Source: JAJPHT01 sp035687045 (GTDB lineage Archaea > Thermoplasmatota > SW-10-69-26 > JACQPN01 > JAJPHT01). Taken from it: DNA of 34,532 nt. The stretch is from NCBI GenBank assembly GCA_035687045.1, contig DASRYU010000040.1, positions 1 to 34,532 on the forward strand, read 5' to 3'. This document shows, piece by piece, positions 23,137 to 31,316 of the stretch; position 1 is the stretch's first letter; each line of letters begins with the position of its first letter. The notes below the pieces were generated by a model, which did not search any database, had not been told where the DNA came from, and saw only the letters and a program-made list of their open reading frames with translations. The position numbers were made by a program, and so were the translations under genes.

Positions 23137-24618
23137 TCAAGCCGACGCTTCGCCGCACGTCTGGGCCGCAAGCTGCGCGAGGCTCGCGAAGAGCCCCATG
23201 CCGCGCACAAGCTCGCCGTCCTCGCAGTCCACGTCGCGCAGCTGGTACGCGTCGCCGGGGCGCGCGCCCCACGCGCGGCCGCTCGCGTCGCGCGGCATCG
23301 TGTCGCCTCCGATGTCGCGCCACCAGGCGTCCGGGTCGCACCGCCAGCCGTTGCGCAGGCCGCTCGTGTGCGAGCCGCACGCCTCCGACGCGTAGACGCC
23401 GGAGCCGCCGGGGAACTGGAGGCCGCGCGCGAGGGTCGTCTCGCCCACGGACGCGTAGAAGGTCCAGTGCGCCGCGCCGGAGGGGCGCAGGGTCCCGCGG
23501 TCGAGGAGAGGCGGCAGCCCGGCGAGGTCGGTCGTCGCGCGCCACCGCGCGGGGGCGGCCGTCGTGGGCCCCTGCGCCGAGGAGTGCGAGGCGGCCCACG
23601 GCTCGAGCGTGAGCCGCGGCGAGTGGCCTGCCTCGAAGACGAGCACGAGGTCGTTCTGGTCGCGGCCGCTGTGCGAGGTGGGCTCGAAGGGCGCCTCCGC
23701 CTGCACGTAGGCGTAGGCGAGGGCGGAATCGTCGTCGCTCCCGCACCCGCCGCTCGCGTCGCGCACGAGGACGTCGGCCGCCTCCCACGCGGACGAGGAG
23801 GTCGGCGTGTCGGAGAGCTGGGGCCATGCCGCACCGCCGCCGTCGCAGTCCCACGCGGTGAACGTCGGAGGCGCGTCGTCCTCGAGCAGGCCGCGCTGGC
23901 CGTTGAGCGGGTTCCCGAAGAGGCTCACGGGCAGGTCGCGCACGAGGAGGCTGCGGCTGCGCTCGGGCTGGTGCGGGTCCGCGATGGCAAGGCCGAGGGA
24001 GCCGTCGTTGTCGACGGTGTTGACGGCGCCGATGAGGCGATGCTCGGTCGCGCAGTCGAGCGCGCGCAGGAGGCGCCCCGTGTTGGAGGTGGTGCCTCGC
24101 GGGAGCGGGAGCACGCGGCACGCTTCGTAGCCCGCCGTGCCCGGCGCGCCGCGATCGCCCCACACGCGCGTCGCGTCGTCGCGCAGCGGCGCGCCGCTCC
24201 CGCGCCCGATGGCCACGAGCTCGCGCACGACGGTGCCGTCATGGTGGAGGCTGCCGGCGGGGCAGCGCGACTCGTCAAGAAGGAGCGACGCCGGATACTC
24301 GGAGAGGCCGGTCGCGAACGAGCCGATGGCGCCGTCGCGGTCGCAGTCGGTCCAGAGGCCGAGCACCGCTTCCCACCGCACGTGCGCGCCAGGCCGCAAC
24401 CGCGAGCCGAGGAGCGCGCTGTTGGGGTTCGCCGTGCCGGAGGCGGTGGGGTAGGCGTTGAAGTAGACGCGCGATCCGCCCTCCTCGGGCGCATCCTCGA
24501 ACATGAACGGGCCGAGGTCGTACGGCGTGTCCGGCTCGAGCTGGCCGTGCGACATCCAGTCCGCGCCCGACGTGGGGAGCGGGAGGAGAAGGATCCCGAG
24601 GAGGAAGGCGGATCGCAA
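23137..24618 (-). CDS. Secreted protein with Asp-rich (EF-hand-like) loops, unknown function
   Basis: A 493-residue exported protein with signal peptide MRSAFLLGILLLPLPTSGA. I do not recognise the family. TDCDRDGAIGSF (90-101) and TVDNDGSLGLA (201-211) look like DxDxDG calcium-binding loops, and AWDCDGGGAAW is a third Asp-rich site. Cysteines occur mostly beside these loops. The rest is Gly/Ser/Pro-rich beta structure. The start is TTG 24618, with GGGTGA 7-8 nt upstream. The gene is 11 bp downstream of the His/Glu-rich gene at 24630, a spacing that implies cotranscription, so it probably belongs to the same operator-controlled unit. Confidence 0.72.
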   Translation of the reverse strand: MRSAFLLGILLLPLPTSGADWMSHGQLEPDTPYDLGPFMFEDAPEEGGSRVYFNAYPTASGTANPNSALLGSRLRPGAHVRWEAVLGLWTDCDRDGAIGSFATGLSEYPASLLLDESRCPAGSLHHDGTVVRELVAIGRGSGAPLRDDATRVWGDRGAPGTAGYEACRVLPLPRGTTSNTGRLLRALDCATEHRLIGAVNTVDNDGSLGLAIADPHQPERSRSLLVRDLPVSLFGNPLNGQRGLLEDDAPPTFTAWDCDGGGAAWPQLSDTPTSSSAWEAADVLVRDASGGCGSDDDSALAYAYVQAEAPFEPTSHSGRDQNDLVLVFEAGHSPRLTLEPWAASHSSAQGPTTAAPARWRATTDLAGLPPLLDRGTLRPSGAAHWTFYASVGETTLARGLQFPGGSGVYASEACGSHTSGLRNGWRCDPDAWWRDIGGDTMPRDASGRAWGARPGDAYQLRDVDCEDGELVRGMGLFASLAQLAAQTCGEASA

Positions 24619-24629
24619 GCGGGCTCACC

Positions 24630-25073
24630 CTACGGGAGCGTGCCTTCGAGAAGCTCCTCGATCTCGTGCACGAGCTCGTGCGCGGCTTCGGGAAGAAGCT
24701 CCTCGACCTCGTGGAGGAGCCAGCCGTTGGTCACGCGCTGGTCGGGCGCCGTCTTCACGCCGCTCTCGCACGCGTCCTCTTCGTGGATGTAGACGACCTG
24801 GCCGCCCTCGAGCGCGCACGTCCACGCGGGCTGGAGGCCGGTGGCGGCGCCGCTGGGCCACGCGCGGACGCCGCCCGTCGTGAGGCCGTTGGTCTCGCGC
24901 CAGACCTGCATCGCGCCATGGTCCTCCACGACGTAGAACGTCTCGTCATCGATGACGACCTGCCCGACGACGCGGACGTGCGCGTCCGGGCCGGGGCCGC
25001 CGTGGTCGCTCGCGCCCGCGAGGGGGAGCGAGAGGAGCGTGAGGGTCAGGAGAGAGGCGAAGATCGCTCGCAT
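24630..25073 (-). CDS. Secreted His/Glu-rich protein, candidate extracytoplasmic metal-binding protein
   Basis: A 147-residue exported protein: signal peptide MRAIFASLLTLTLLSLPLAGA, then a small beta domain (HVRVVGQVVIDDETFYVVED) with two cysteines, and a C-terminal amphipathic helix that repeats His-Glu pairs (LLHEVEELLPEAAHELVHEIEEL). The mature part has seven histidines, nearly all beside Asp or Glu. It is just downstream of znuB and has its own promoter: the minus-strand GTTATGA (25104-25098) is about 28 bp from ATG 25073 and is half of the operator also present at nikR and znuA. A periplasmic-type zinc or nickel chaperone feeding ZnuA is a reasonable hypothesis; I know of no family match. 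Confidence 0.72.
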   Translation of the reverse strand: MRAIFASLLTLTLLSLPLAGASDHGGPGPDAHVRVVGQVVIDDETFYVVEDHGAMQVWRETNGLTTGGVRAWPSGAATGLQPAWTCALEGGQVVYIHEEDACESGVKTAPDQRVTNGWLLHEVEELLPEAAHELVHEIEELLEGTLP

Positions 25074-25097
25074 GCGGCCGCGACATGCGCGTCGGTC

Positions 25098-25123
25098 TCA
25101 TAACAATTTCCTGAATGTTATGA
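25098..25123. promoter_or_regulatory. Predicted NikR operator, TCATAAC-N12-GTTATGA
   Basis: Perfect 7-bp half-sites at 25098-25104 and 25117-25123. The sequence is the same as in the nikR/znuA intergenic region, but the half-sites are in the reverse order and closer together. The left one doubles as the TATA-like box of the leaderless gene at 25073. Confidence 0.7.
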
Positions 25124-25152
25124 AACTCCGGGGGCGGAACTTCACAACGGCT

Positions 25153-25164
25153 GCGCGAACGCGC
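25153..25164 (-). terminator. Small hairpin after znuB
   Basis: GCGCG-AA-CGCGC lies 12 bp past the znuB stop. With the operator that follows, it separates the znuACB unit from the His/Glu-rich gene. It is short and lacks a strong T-run, so the call is tentative. Confidence 0.3.
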
Positions 25165-25175
25165 GGCGTCTTTTC

Positions 25176-26006
25176 TCAAGCCGCGGCGCGCGGGAGCGCC
25201 CGCTTGACCAGCACGACGAGGGCGAAGAGCGCGGTGGCCGTGAGGGCGACGCTCGCGCCGGTGGCGAGGCTGTACTCGGCCGCGGCCCAGACGCCGATGA
25301 GGACGCTCGCGAGGCCCGTGGCGACGCTGATGGCGAGCGTCGCGCGGAAGCTGCGCTCGAACTGCAGCGCCGTCGCGGCCGGCACGACGAGGAGCGCGCT
25401 CACGAGGAGCACGCCGACGACGCGCGCGGCGATGACGATGCTCGCGGCCGTGGCGGCGGTGAAGAGCACGTTGAGCATCCCCACGGGCAGCCCCGACAGG
25501 CGCGCGGCCTCCTCGTTGAACGTCACGTAGAAGAGCTCCTTGTGGAGCACGACGAGGATGAGGAGGAGCGCGCCGGCGATGGCGCCCACCGTCGCGACGT
25601 CGCGCGCGCCCACCGCGAGCAGGTTCCCGAAGAGGTAGCTCGAGAGGTCGACGCCGAGCCCGCGGGAGCGCGAGACAAGAAGGATGCCGGTGGCGAGGCC
25701 CGCGGTGAAGAGAATGCCGATGGCGGTGTCGCCGCGCACGACCTCCTTCGCGCGCAGCGCGTGGATGATGAGGGCGCCCGCGACGGCGGCGATGAGCGCG
25801 AGCGCGAGCGGGTAGAGGCCCAGCACGAGCCCGAGCGCGACGCCGGCGAAGCTGATGTGCGCGAGGCCGTCCCCGAGCATCGAGAGGCCCCGGAGGACGA
25901 CGTACACGCCCAGCGCCGCGCACAGCGCCGCGACGGCCAGCGCCGCAAGGAGCGCGCGCTGGAGGAACTCGTACTGCAGGAACAGGTCGATGGCGGTCAT
26001 TCCCAT
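25176..26006 (-). CDS. znuB: Metal ABC transporter permease (ABC-3/ZnuB family)
   Basis: A 276-residue inner-membrane permease with about eight or nine hydrophobic segments. LRGLSMLGDGLAHISFAGVALG (about 48-69) is the conserved ABC-3 family segment, and the later GVLLVSALLVVPAATA is also typical. It forms the channel for zinc, manganese or possibly nickel together with ZnuC. ATG 26006 (MGMTAID) or ATG 26000 is the likely start, with GGAG just upstream; the open frame beyond is Arg/Pro-rich and belongs to the 70-bp gap after znuC. It is the third gene of znuA-znuC-znuB. Confidence 0.9.
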   Translation of the reverse strand: MGMTAIDLFLQYEFLQRALLAALAVAALCAALGVYVVLRGLSMLGDGLAHISFAGVALGLVLGLYPLALALIAAVAGALIIHALRAKEVVRGDTAIGILFTAGLATGILLVSRSRGLGVDLSSYLFGNLLAVGARDVATVGAIAGALLLILVVLHKELFYVTFNEEAARLSGLPVGMLNVLFTAATAASIVIAARVVGVLLVSALLVVPAATALQFERSFRATLAISVATGLASVLIGVWAAAEYSLATGASVALTATALFALVVLVKRALPRAAA

Positions 26007-26076
26007 CCGCTCCGTGGGGCGCCTTGCAGCCTCGGGCGCTGCGCACCCGAGGCGCGCGCCGCTGCGTGCCGGGGGG

Positions 26077-26849
<773 letters not shown>

Positions 26850-26859
<10 letters not shown>

Positions 26860-27752
26860 CGCATGGCCTCGCGGAGGCCGACGAGGTTCTCGCGCATCAA
26901 CGTGAGGTAGTCGCCGGTCTCGGGGCCGCTCTCGATGGGGCTGAGGACGCGCGTCTGGGCGCCGACCTCCGAGGCCACGACCTGCGCGACGCGGGGGCTC
27001 ACGAGCTCCTCGAAGAAGATGATCGTGATGTTGTGCGCGCGCGCGACGTCGACCGCGCGGGCGACGGCGGAGGGCGCCGGCTCGGCTTCGGGCGAGAGGC
27101 CGCTGATGGCGATGACGTCGAAGTCGTAGCGGCGCGCGAGGTAGCCGTAGGCGTCGTGGTTGGCGATGATGACACGGACCTCGCACTCGGCGAGGCCGTC
27201 CGCGTACTCCTGCGCGAGCGCGTCGAGCTCCTCGGCGAGGCGCACGCCGTTCGCGCGGATGGTGTCGGCCTCGTTCGGGAACGCCTCGAGGAGCGCGCGC
27301 TCGATGGCTTTGGCCTGCTGGGCGAGGAGCGCGGGGTCGAGCCACGTGTGCGGGTCGTACGGGAGCTCCTCGTCCTCGTCCTCGCTCTCCGCGAGCGGGA
27401 CCTCCGCCGTCGTGTCGACGACGCGCGGGGCGCGGTTGCCGAGGTTCGCGAGCACGCCGTCGAGCCACGGCTCGAAGCCCGCACCCTGCGTCACGACAAG
27501 CTTCGCCTCGGCGAGGCGCGCGACGTCCTGCGCGACCGGCTCCCAGTCGTGCGGCTCGATGTCGTCCGGAACGAGGGTGCCGACGGTGAGGTTCTGCCCG
27601 ACGAGACGCTCCGTGGCCCACGCGAGGGGGTAGAAGGTGGCGACGACGTCGGGCTGCTCCTTGGCGGACGGCGTGGCGCAGCCGGCGAGCAGGAGGAGGG
27701 CGAGAAGCGCGAAGACGGAGCGCATGGGGCGCCCGAGCTTCTTCTTGTTCAT
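26850..27752 (-). CDS. znuA: Metal-binding lipoprotein of an ABC importer (ZnuA/TroA family)
   Basis: A 300-residue lipoprotein (lipobox LLAGC, Cys25) with the cluster A-I fold signatures: EPHDWEP (H68), DPHTWLDP (H135), NHDAYGYLARRY (H199) and an acidic fourth ligand at about E274 (SPIESG). The His-rich loop of many zinc members is replaced by an acidic run, ESEDEDEE (122-129), ahead of H135; such acidic loops may bind metal more weakly. The metal could be zinc, manganese or, given NikR next door, nickel. ATG 27752 (MNKKKLGRPMRSV) is favoured; it lies inside the operator half-site GTTATGA, with the second half-site 21 bp upstream serving as TATA-like box. ATG 27725 is the alternative. Confidence 0.9.
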
Positions 27753-27830
27753 AACTTCTCGTACCCGGTTCATAATTTGGGGGGCCTCGTTTTGCGCATG
27801 GTTATGAATCGGGAACGCGATTCTCATAAC
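27749..27830. promoter_or_regulatory. Divergent nikR/znuA control region with four GTTATGA/TCATAAC half-sites
   Basis: Half-sites are TCATAAC 27749-27755, TCATAAT 27770-27776, GTTATGA 27801-27807 and TCATAAC 27824-27830. The last two form GTTATGA-N16-TCATAAC, the arrangement and spacing of the E. coli NikR operator (GTATGA-N16-TCATAC). The first half-site contains the znuA ATG, the second and third lie where TATA boxes are expected for znuA and nikR, and the fourth abuts the nikR ATG. Binding would therefore block both promoters, including autoregulation. Confidence 0.78.
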
Positions 27831-28247
27831 ATGGCGGTCGTCAGCGTCTCGCTCCCCGACACGCTCGTCGAGCAGGCGGACGCCTTCATCGCCGAGCGCG
27901 GCTACGCCGGCCGCAGCGAGCTTGTCCGCGCCGCGCTGCGCGACTTCCTCGCGCACGAAGCCTCTCCCCCCTCCGGCCATCGCAGCGCCACGCTCACCCT
28001 CCTTTACCCCGAGGGGCACGAGCGCAAGGTGGGCGAGATCCGCCACGACTTCACGGACATCGTCCGCTCGATGATGCACGGCCACGCGCGCGGCTACTGC
28101 GTCGAGGTGTTCGTGCTCGAAGGACCCGGCAAGCGCATCCAGCAGTTCGGCGACGCCTTGCGCGGGTCGAAGGAGACGCGCCTCGTGCAGACGGTCTACA
28201 CGGATGCCGCGGGCGCCGAAGGCGCCGCGCACGCGCACGCCCACTGA
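27831..28247 (+). CDS. nikR: NikR-family metal-responsive regulator
   Basis: A 138-residue regulator. Residues 1-45 are a ribbon-helix-helix DNA-binding domain (VVSVSLPDTLVEQADAFIAERGYAGRSE), and 50-125 an ACT-like metal-sensing domain. The nickel ligands of NikR are matched by H72, H83, H85 and C90 (EIRHDFTDIV, MMHGHARGYC); H72 to H83 spacing equals E. coli H76 to H87, while H85 to C90 is one residue shorter than H89 to C95. The tail HAHAH (134-138) adds possible metal ligands. ATG 27831 follows the operator directly. The gene is divergent from znuACB, so the importer is its likely target; whether it senses nickel or zinc cannot be told from sequence. Confidence 0.88.
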   Translation: MAVVSVSLPDTLVEQADAFIAERGYAGRSELVRAALRDFLAHEASPPSGHRSATLTLLYPEGHERKVGEIRHDFTDIVRSMMHGHARGYCVEVFVLEGPGKRIQQFGDALRGSKETRLVQTVYTDAAGAEGAAHAHAH

Positions 28248-28250
28248 CGC

Positions 28251-28988
28251 TCACGGCTGGACGAGCGGGCGCCCCTGCACGACGCTCACAGGCTTGCCCA
28301 GCGCCGCCTCCAGGTCCGCCATCGCGTCGGGGAAGCTCGTCGCCCACGTCACCGGCACGGGGTTCCTGGCCGGCTCCGGAAGCGGGATGAAGATCGTCGC
28401 GACCGCGATGCCCGCCGCCTCGCCCGTCGCCAGCATCACCGGCGAGCCGGAGTCGCCCGAATCGACGCTCCCCGCGTAGATGAAGCCGCGATGCACCGGC
28501 GCCACCACGACGCCGGCACGGCCGCGCGTCTCATCCACCTGGCCCAGCGACGCGCCCCAGCCGTGGTGCACCACGACCTCGCCGGGCATCGCCTCGCGCG
28601 CCCCGCGCGGGCCGCCCCACGTCGCGAGCGTGGGGTCGACGAGGTGCCGGTCCTCGGGGTCGACGCGCACGAACGCCCAGTCGCGGCCGCCCCCGTAGGC
28701 GCTCTGGACGACGGTGCCGAACACCACGCCGGGGACCCGCACCCGGTCGCCCACGCCGCGCACGCAGTGACCGGCCGTCCCGACATAGAGCTCCACGCCG
28801 TCCGTCACCACGAAATTGAGCGTGCACTGGCCGATCGGCGTGAGCGCCTTCGCGCCAGGATAGATGACCGCGCAGGACGTGTCGATGACCGCGCCTGCGT
28901 GCGGCGTGCAAGGCGACGCGACCGGCAGCTGCGCCCCGGCGAGCGGCACCAAGAGCAGCAGCGGGACGAGGAGCCTCCCCAGGCGCAT
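28251..28988 (-). CDS. Secreted trypsin-like serine protease (S1 family)
   Basis: A 245-residue exported protein with signal peptide MRLGRLLVPLLLLVPLAGA. The chymotrypsin-fold triad is present: H74 (GTAGHC), D103 (GGRDWAFVRVD) and S180 (SGDSGSPV). Cys75 next to the His and Cys55 (IGQCTLNF) could form the disulfide usual near the active-site histidine; Cys27 and Cys39 may form another. The protein is short, with no extra domains, resembling small bacterial secreted S1 proteases. It is tail to tail with nikR, 3 bp apart. Minus-strand GGATATCTT (29011-29019) is about 26 bp from ATG 28988, so transcription is likely leaderless. Confidence 0.88.
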   Translation of the reverse strand: MRLGRLLVPLLLLVPLAGAQLPVASPCTPHAGAVIDTSCAVIYPGAKALTPIGQCTLNFVVTDGVELYVGTAGHCVRGVGDRVRVPGVVFGTVVQSAYGGGRDWAFVRVDPEDRHLVDPTLATWGGPRGAREAMPGEVVVHHGWGASLGQVDETRGRAGVVVAPVHRGFIYAGSVDSGDSGSPVMLATGEAAGIAVATIFIPLPEPARNPVPVTWATSFPDAMADLEAALGKPVSVVQGRPLVQP

Positions 28989-29010
28989 CGACGGGGAGCG
29001 GGGCAGGGGG

Positions 29011-29019
29011 CTCTTGAAG
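29011..29019 (-). promoter_or_regulatory. TATA-like box of the S1 protease gene
   Basis: AAGATATCC in the window reads GGATATCTT on the minus strand, about 26 bp ahead of ATG 28988. Confidence 0.5.
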
Positions 29020-29092
29020 ATATCCGTGTCGCGATGTGCGGACCGTGCCGCTCGAACGCCCGCTCGTGCGTAGGAGCGACATTTCGAAAACT

Positions 29093-29134
29093 CGCTCGAA
29101 CGTGCGAAGTTTCGTACGCGCGCGTGTTCGAGCG
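29093..29134. repeat. Nested inverted repeats upstream of mqnP
   Basis: Outer arms CGCTCGAA (29093-29100) and TTCGAGCG (29127-29134) enclose an inner near-palindrome CGTGCGAA-GT-TTCGTACG (29101-29118). A further GCTCGAACG occurs at about 29050. The block sits directly upstream of the TATA-like candidate (29138-29147) for mqnP and is not coding. Confidence 0.6.
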
Positions 29135-29171
29135 GGGAAATGCTTACGCCCGAGCCGCGCCTCGCGCGCGC

Positions 29172-30041
29172 GTGGGCCGCGTCCGCACCCTGCTGGAGTT
29201 CGTGAAGATCGAGCACACGCTCTTCGCGCTCCCGTTCGTGCTCGCCGGCATGCTGGTCGGCTTCGCGACGCTCGACGCGCCCTTCTCCTGGACGACGTTC
29301 GCGCTCGTCCTCGTCGCCGCGACGGGCGCGCGCACGCTGGGCATGACGCTCAACCGCATCGTGGACAAGGCCATCGACGCGCGCAATCCGCGCACGGCGA
29401 CGCGGGCGCTCCCGGCCGGCCAGATGTCGCTCGGGACCGCCGCCGGCATCGCCATCGTGGCGGCCGCGGCGCTCGTCGTCTCGGCGGCGCTCCTCAACCC
29501 GCTCGTGCTGTGGCTCTCGCCCGTGCTCGTGCTCCTGTTCTTCCTCTACCCGTACGCGAAGCGCGTGACGTGGGCGTGCCACTTCGTGCTGGGCCTTGCG
29601 TTCCTTTGCGCCCCCGCAGGTGGCTTCCTCGCCGTCACGGGCGGCTTCGCGGGGTGGGTCCCGCCCTTCCTGCTGGGCCTCGCGGCGATGGCGTGGGTCG
29701 CGGGGTTCGACATCATCTACGCGCTCCTCGACGTCGAGTTCGACCGCGCGAACGGCGTCCACAGCTTCCCCGCCGACTGGGGCGAGTGGAACGCGCGCCG
29801 CCTCGCGGTCGGGCTGCACGTCCTCGTCGTGCTCTTCCTGCTCATCTTCGCGCGCGTGTCCAGCCTCGGATGGCCGATGTACCTCGCCGTCGCCGCGGTC
29901 GCGGCGCTGCTGTGGTACGAGCACGCGACGGTCGACCCTCGCGACCCCGTCGCCATCAACAAGGCGTTCTTCCACGTGAACGCGGTCGTCGGCTGGATCG
30001 TGCTCGCGGGGCTCGTCGCCGCGCTCTTCGTCGCGGCTTAG
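29172..30041 (+). CDS. mqnP: UbiA-family polyprenyltransferase of the futalosine pathway
   Basis: A 289-residue membrane protein with about eight or nine hydrophobic spans. Both prenyl-diphosphate motifs are present: NRIVDKAIDARNPRTATR (N61, D65, D69) and DIIYALLDVEFDRANG. The N-terminal VKIEHTLFALPFVLAGML is typical of MqnP-type UbiA enzymes, which prenylate 1,4-dihydroxy-6-naphthoate during menaquinone synthesis. GTG 29172 gives the family N-terminus. It is convergent with mqnC (9 bp between stops), placing it beside mqnE-mqnA-mqnC. Other UbiA substrates such as 4-hydroxybenzoate or geranylgeranylglyceryl phosphate are possible, but the context favours naphthoate. Confidence 0.9.
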   Translation: MGRVRTLLEFVKIEHTLFALPFVLAGMLVGFATLDAPFSWTTFALVLVAATGARTLGMTLNRIVDKAIDARNPRTATRALPAGQMSLGTAAGIAIVAAAALVVSAALLNPLVLWLSPVLVLLFFLYPYAKRVTWACHFVLGLAFLCAPAGGFLAVTGGFAGWVPPFLLGLAAMAWVAGFDIIYALLDVEFDRANGVHSFPADWGEWNARRLAVGLHVLVVLFLLIFARVSSLGWPMYLAVAAVAALLWYEHATVDPRDPVAINKAFFHVNAVVGWIVLAGLVAALFVAA

Positions 30042-30050
30042 GCCCGCGCC

Positions 30051-31316
30051 TCACTCGGGGTTGTCGGAGCCCGCGAGGTTCGACGCGACCGGCATCGCGC
30101 CGCCGCCGATGCGCACCGGCACGCCGCGCCCGCGGTTGCCGACCTTCCCCAGGTGGACGTTGAGCTTGCCGGGGTCCTGCGGCGCGATGCGCTCGTCGGG
30201 CGTGGGCTCGTCGTAGCGGCGGAGGATGCGGTAGTACGTGTCGCGCTGCGCGGGCACGTAGCCGCCCTCGCGGAGGTACCGACGCGCGTGCGCGGGCGTC
30301 ATGCCGAAGAGCGTGCCAGCGGCGCTGATGACGTTCTCCTCCATGAGCACCCCGCCCCAGTCGTCCGCGCCGCCGTGCAGCGCGGCCTGCGCGATCTTCG
30401 GCCCTTCGGTGACCCATCCGGCCTGGATGTGGGCGAAGTTGTCGAGGTAGAGGCGCGAGAGGGCGATGACGCGGAGGTACTCGTCCGCCGTGGCCGGAGG
30501 ACGCTTGAGTCGCGTCGAGCCGTCCGTCTGGAACGTCCAGGGGATGAAGGCCGTGAAGCCGCGCGTCGGGTTCAGGAGCGGCGTGCGCCCCTGCGAGCGG
30601 TCCTGCACCTGGCGAACGCTCTCGAGGTGCTGCAGGCGGTGGCGCCACGTCTCGCCCATGCCGAACATCATCGTGGCGGTGGTCGTCATCCCGAGCTTGT
30701 GGAACTCCTCGTGGATGTCGAGGTAGACCTGAGCCTTCGTCTTCAGCGGGGACACCTTCTGGCGCCACTCGTCGACGAGGATCTCCATGCCGCCGCCGGG
30801 AAGCGACTTGAGCCCCGCGTCGCGCAGGCGCTCGATGACCTGGCGGAACGTGAGCCCGTTCTGCTGGGCGTAGAACTCGATCTCCGTCGCGGTGAGCGAG
30901 TGGATGTCGACCTGAGGGTGGCGCTCGCGGATGGCGCGGAACATCCTCTCGAGGAACTCGAGCGGGAGGTCGGGGTTGAGGCCGCCCTGGAGAAGCACCT
31001 GGGTGCCGCCCTGCGCGACGAGGGGCTCGATCTTCTGCAGCACCTGCTCGATGGTGAGGGTGTACGCGTCCTTCTCCTTCCCCGTGCGGTAGAACCCGCA
31101 GAAGTCGCAGAGGACGTTGCAGACGTTCGTGTAGTTGATGTTGCGGTCCACGACGTACGTCGCGACGGCGGCGTCCGTGACGGCCTCGCGGCGGGTGTTC
31201 GCGGCGTCGGCGAGCTCCGCGTACGGCGCGTCGACGATGGCGAGGGCCTCGTCGAGCGTGATCCGGTCGCCGCTCGCCGCGCGGTCGAGGATGCGGCGCT
31301 GCTCGGACGTCGTCAC
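30051..31316 (-). CDS. mqnC: Cyclic dehypoxanthinyl futalosine synthase
   Basis: A 421-residue radical SAM enzyme. The cluster motif is C66-X3-C70-X2-C73 (CNVLCDFCGF). GGTQVLLQGGLNPDLP and the GGGMEILVDEWR region distinguish MqnC from MqnE. It cyclises dehypoxanthine futalosine. The last 45 or so residues (from about DEPTPDERIAPQDPG) extend past the usual end and are Gly/Pro-rich, with no recognised domain. GTG 31316 overlaps the mqnA stop (GTGA), so it is translationally coupled and last in mqnE-mqnA-mqnC. Confidence 0.94.
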   Translation of the reverse strand: MTTSEQRRILDRAASGDRITLDEALAIVDAPYAELADAANTRREAVTDAAVATYVVDRNINYTNVCNVLCDFCGFYRTGKEKDAYTLTIEQVLQKIEPLVAQGGTQVLLQGGLNPDLPLEFLERMFRAIRERHPQVDIHSLTATEIEFYAQQNGLTFRQVIERLRDAGLKSLPGGGMEILVDEWRQKVSPLKTKAQVYLDIHEEFHKLGMTTTATMMFGMGETWRHRLQHLESVRQVQDRSQGRTPLLNPTRGFTAFIPWTFQTDGSTRLKRPPATADEYLRVIALSRLYLDNFAHIQAGWVTEGPKIAQAALHGGADDWGGVLMEENVISAAGTLFGMTPAHARRYLREGGYVPAQRDTYYRILRRYDEPTPDERIAPQDPGKLNVHLGKVGNRGRGVPVRIGGGAMPVASNLAGSDNPE

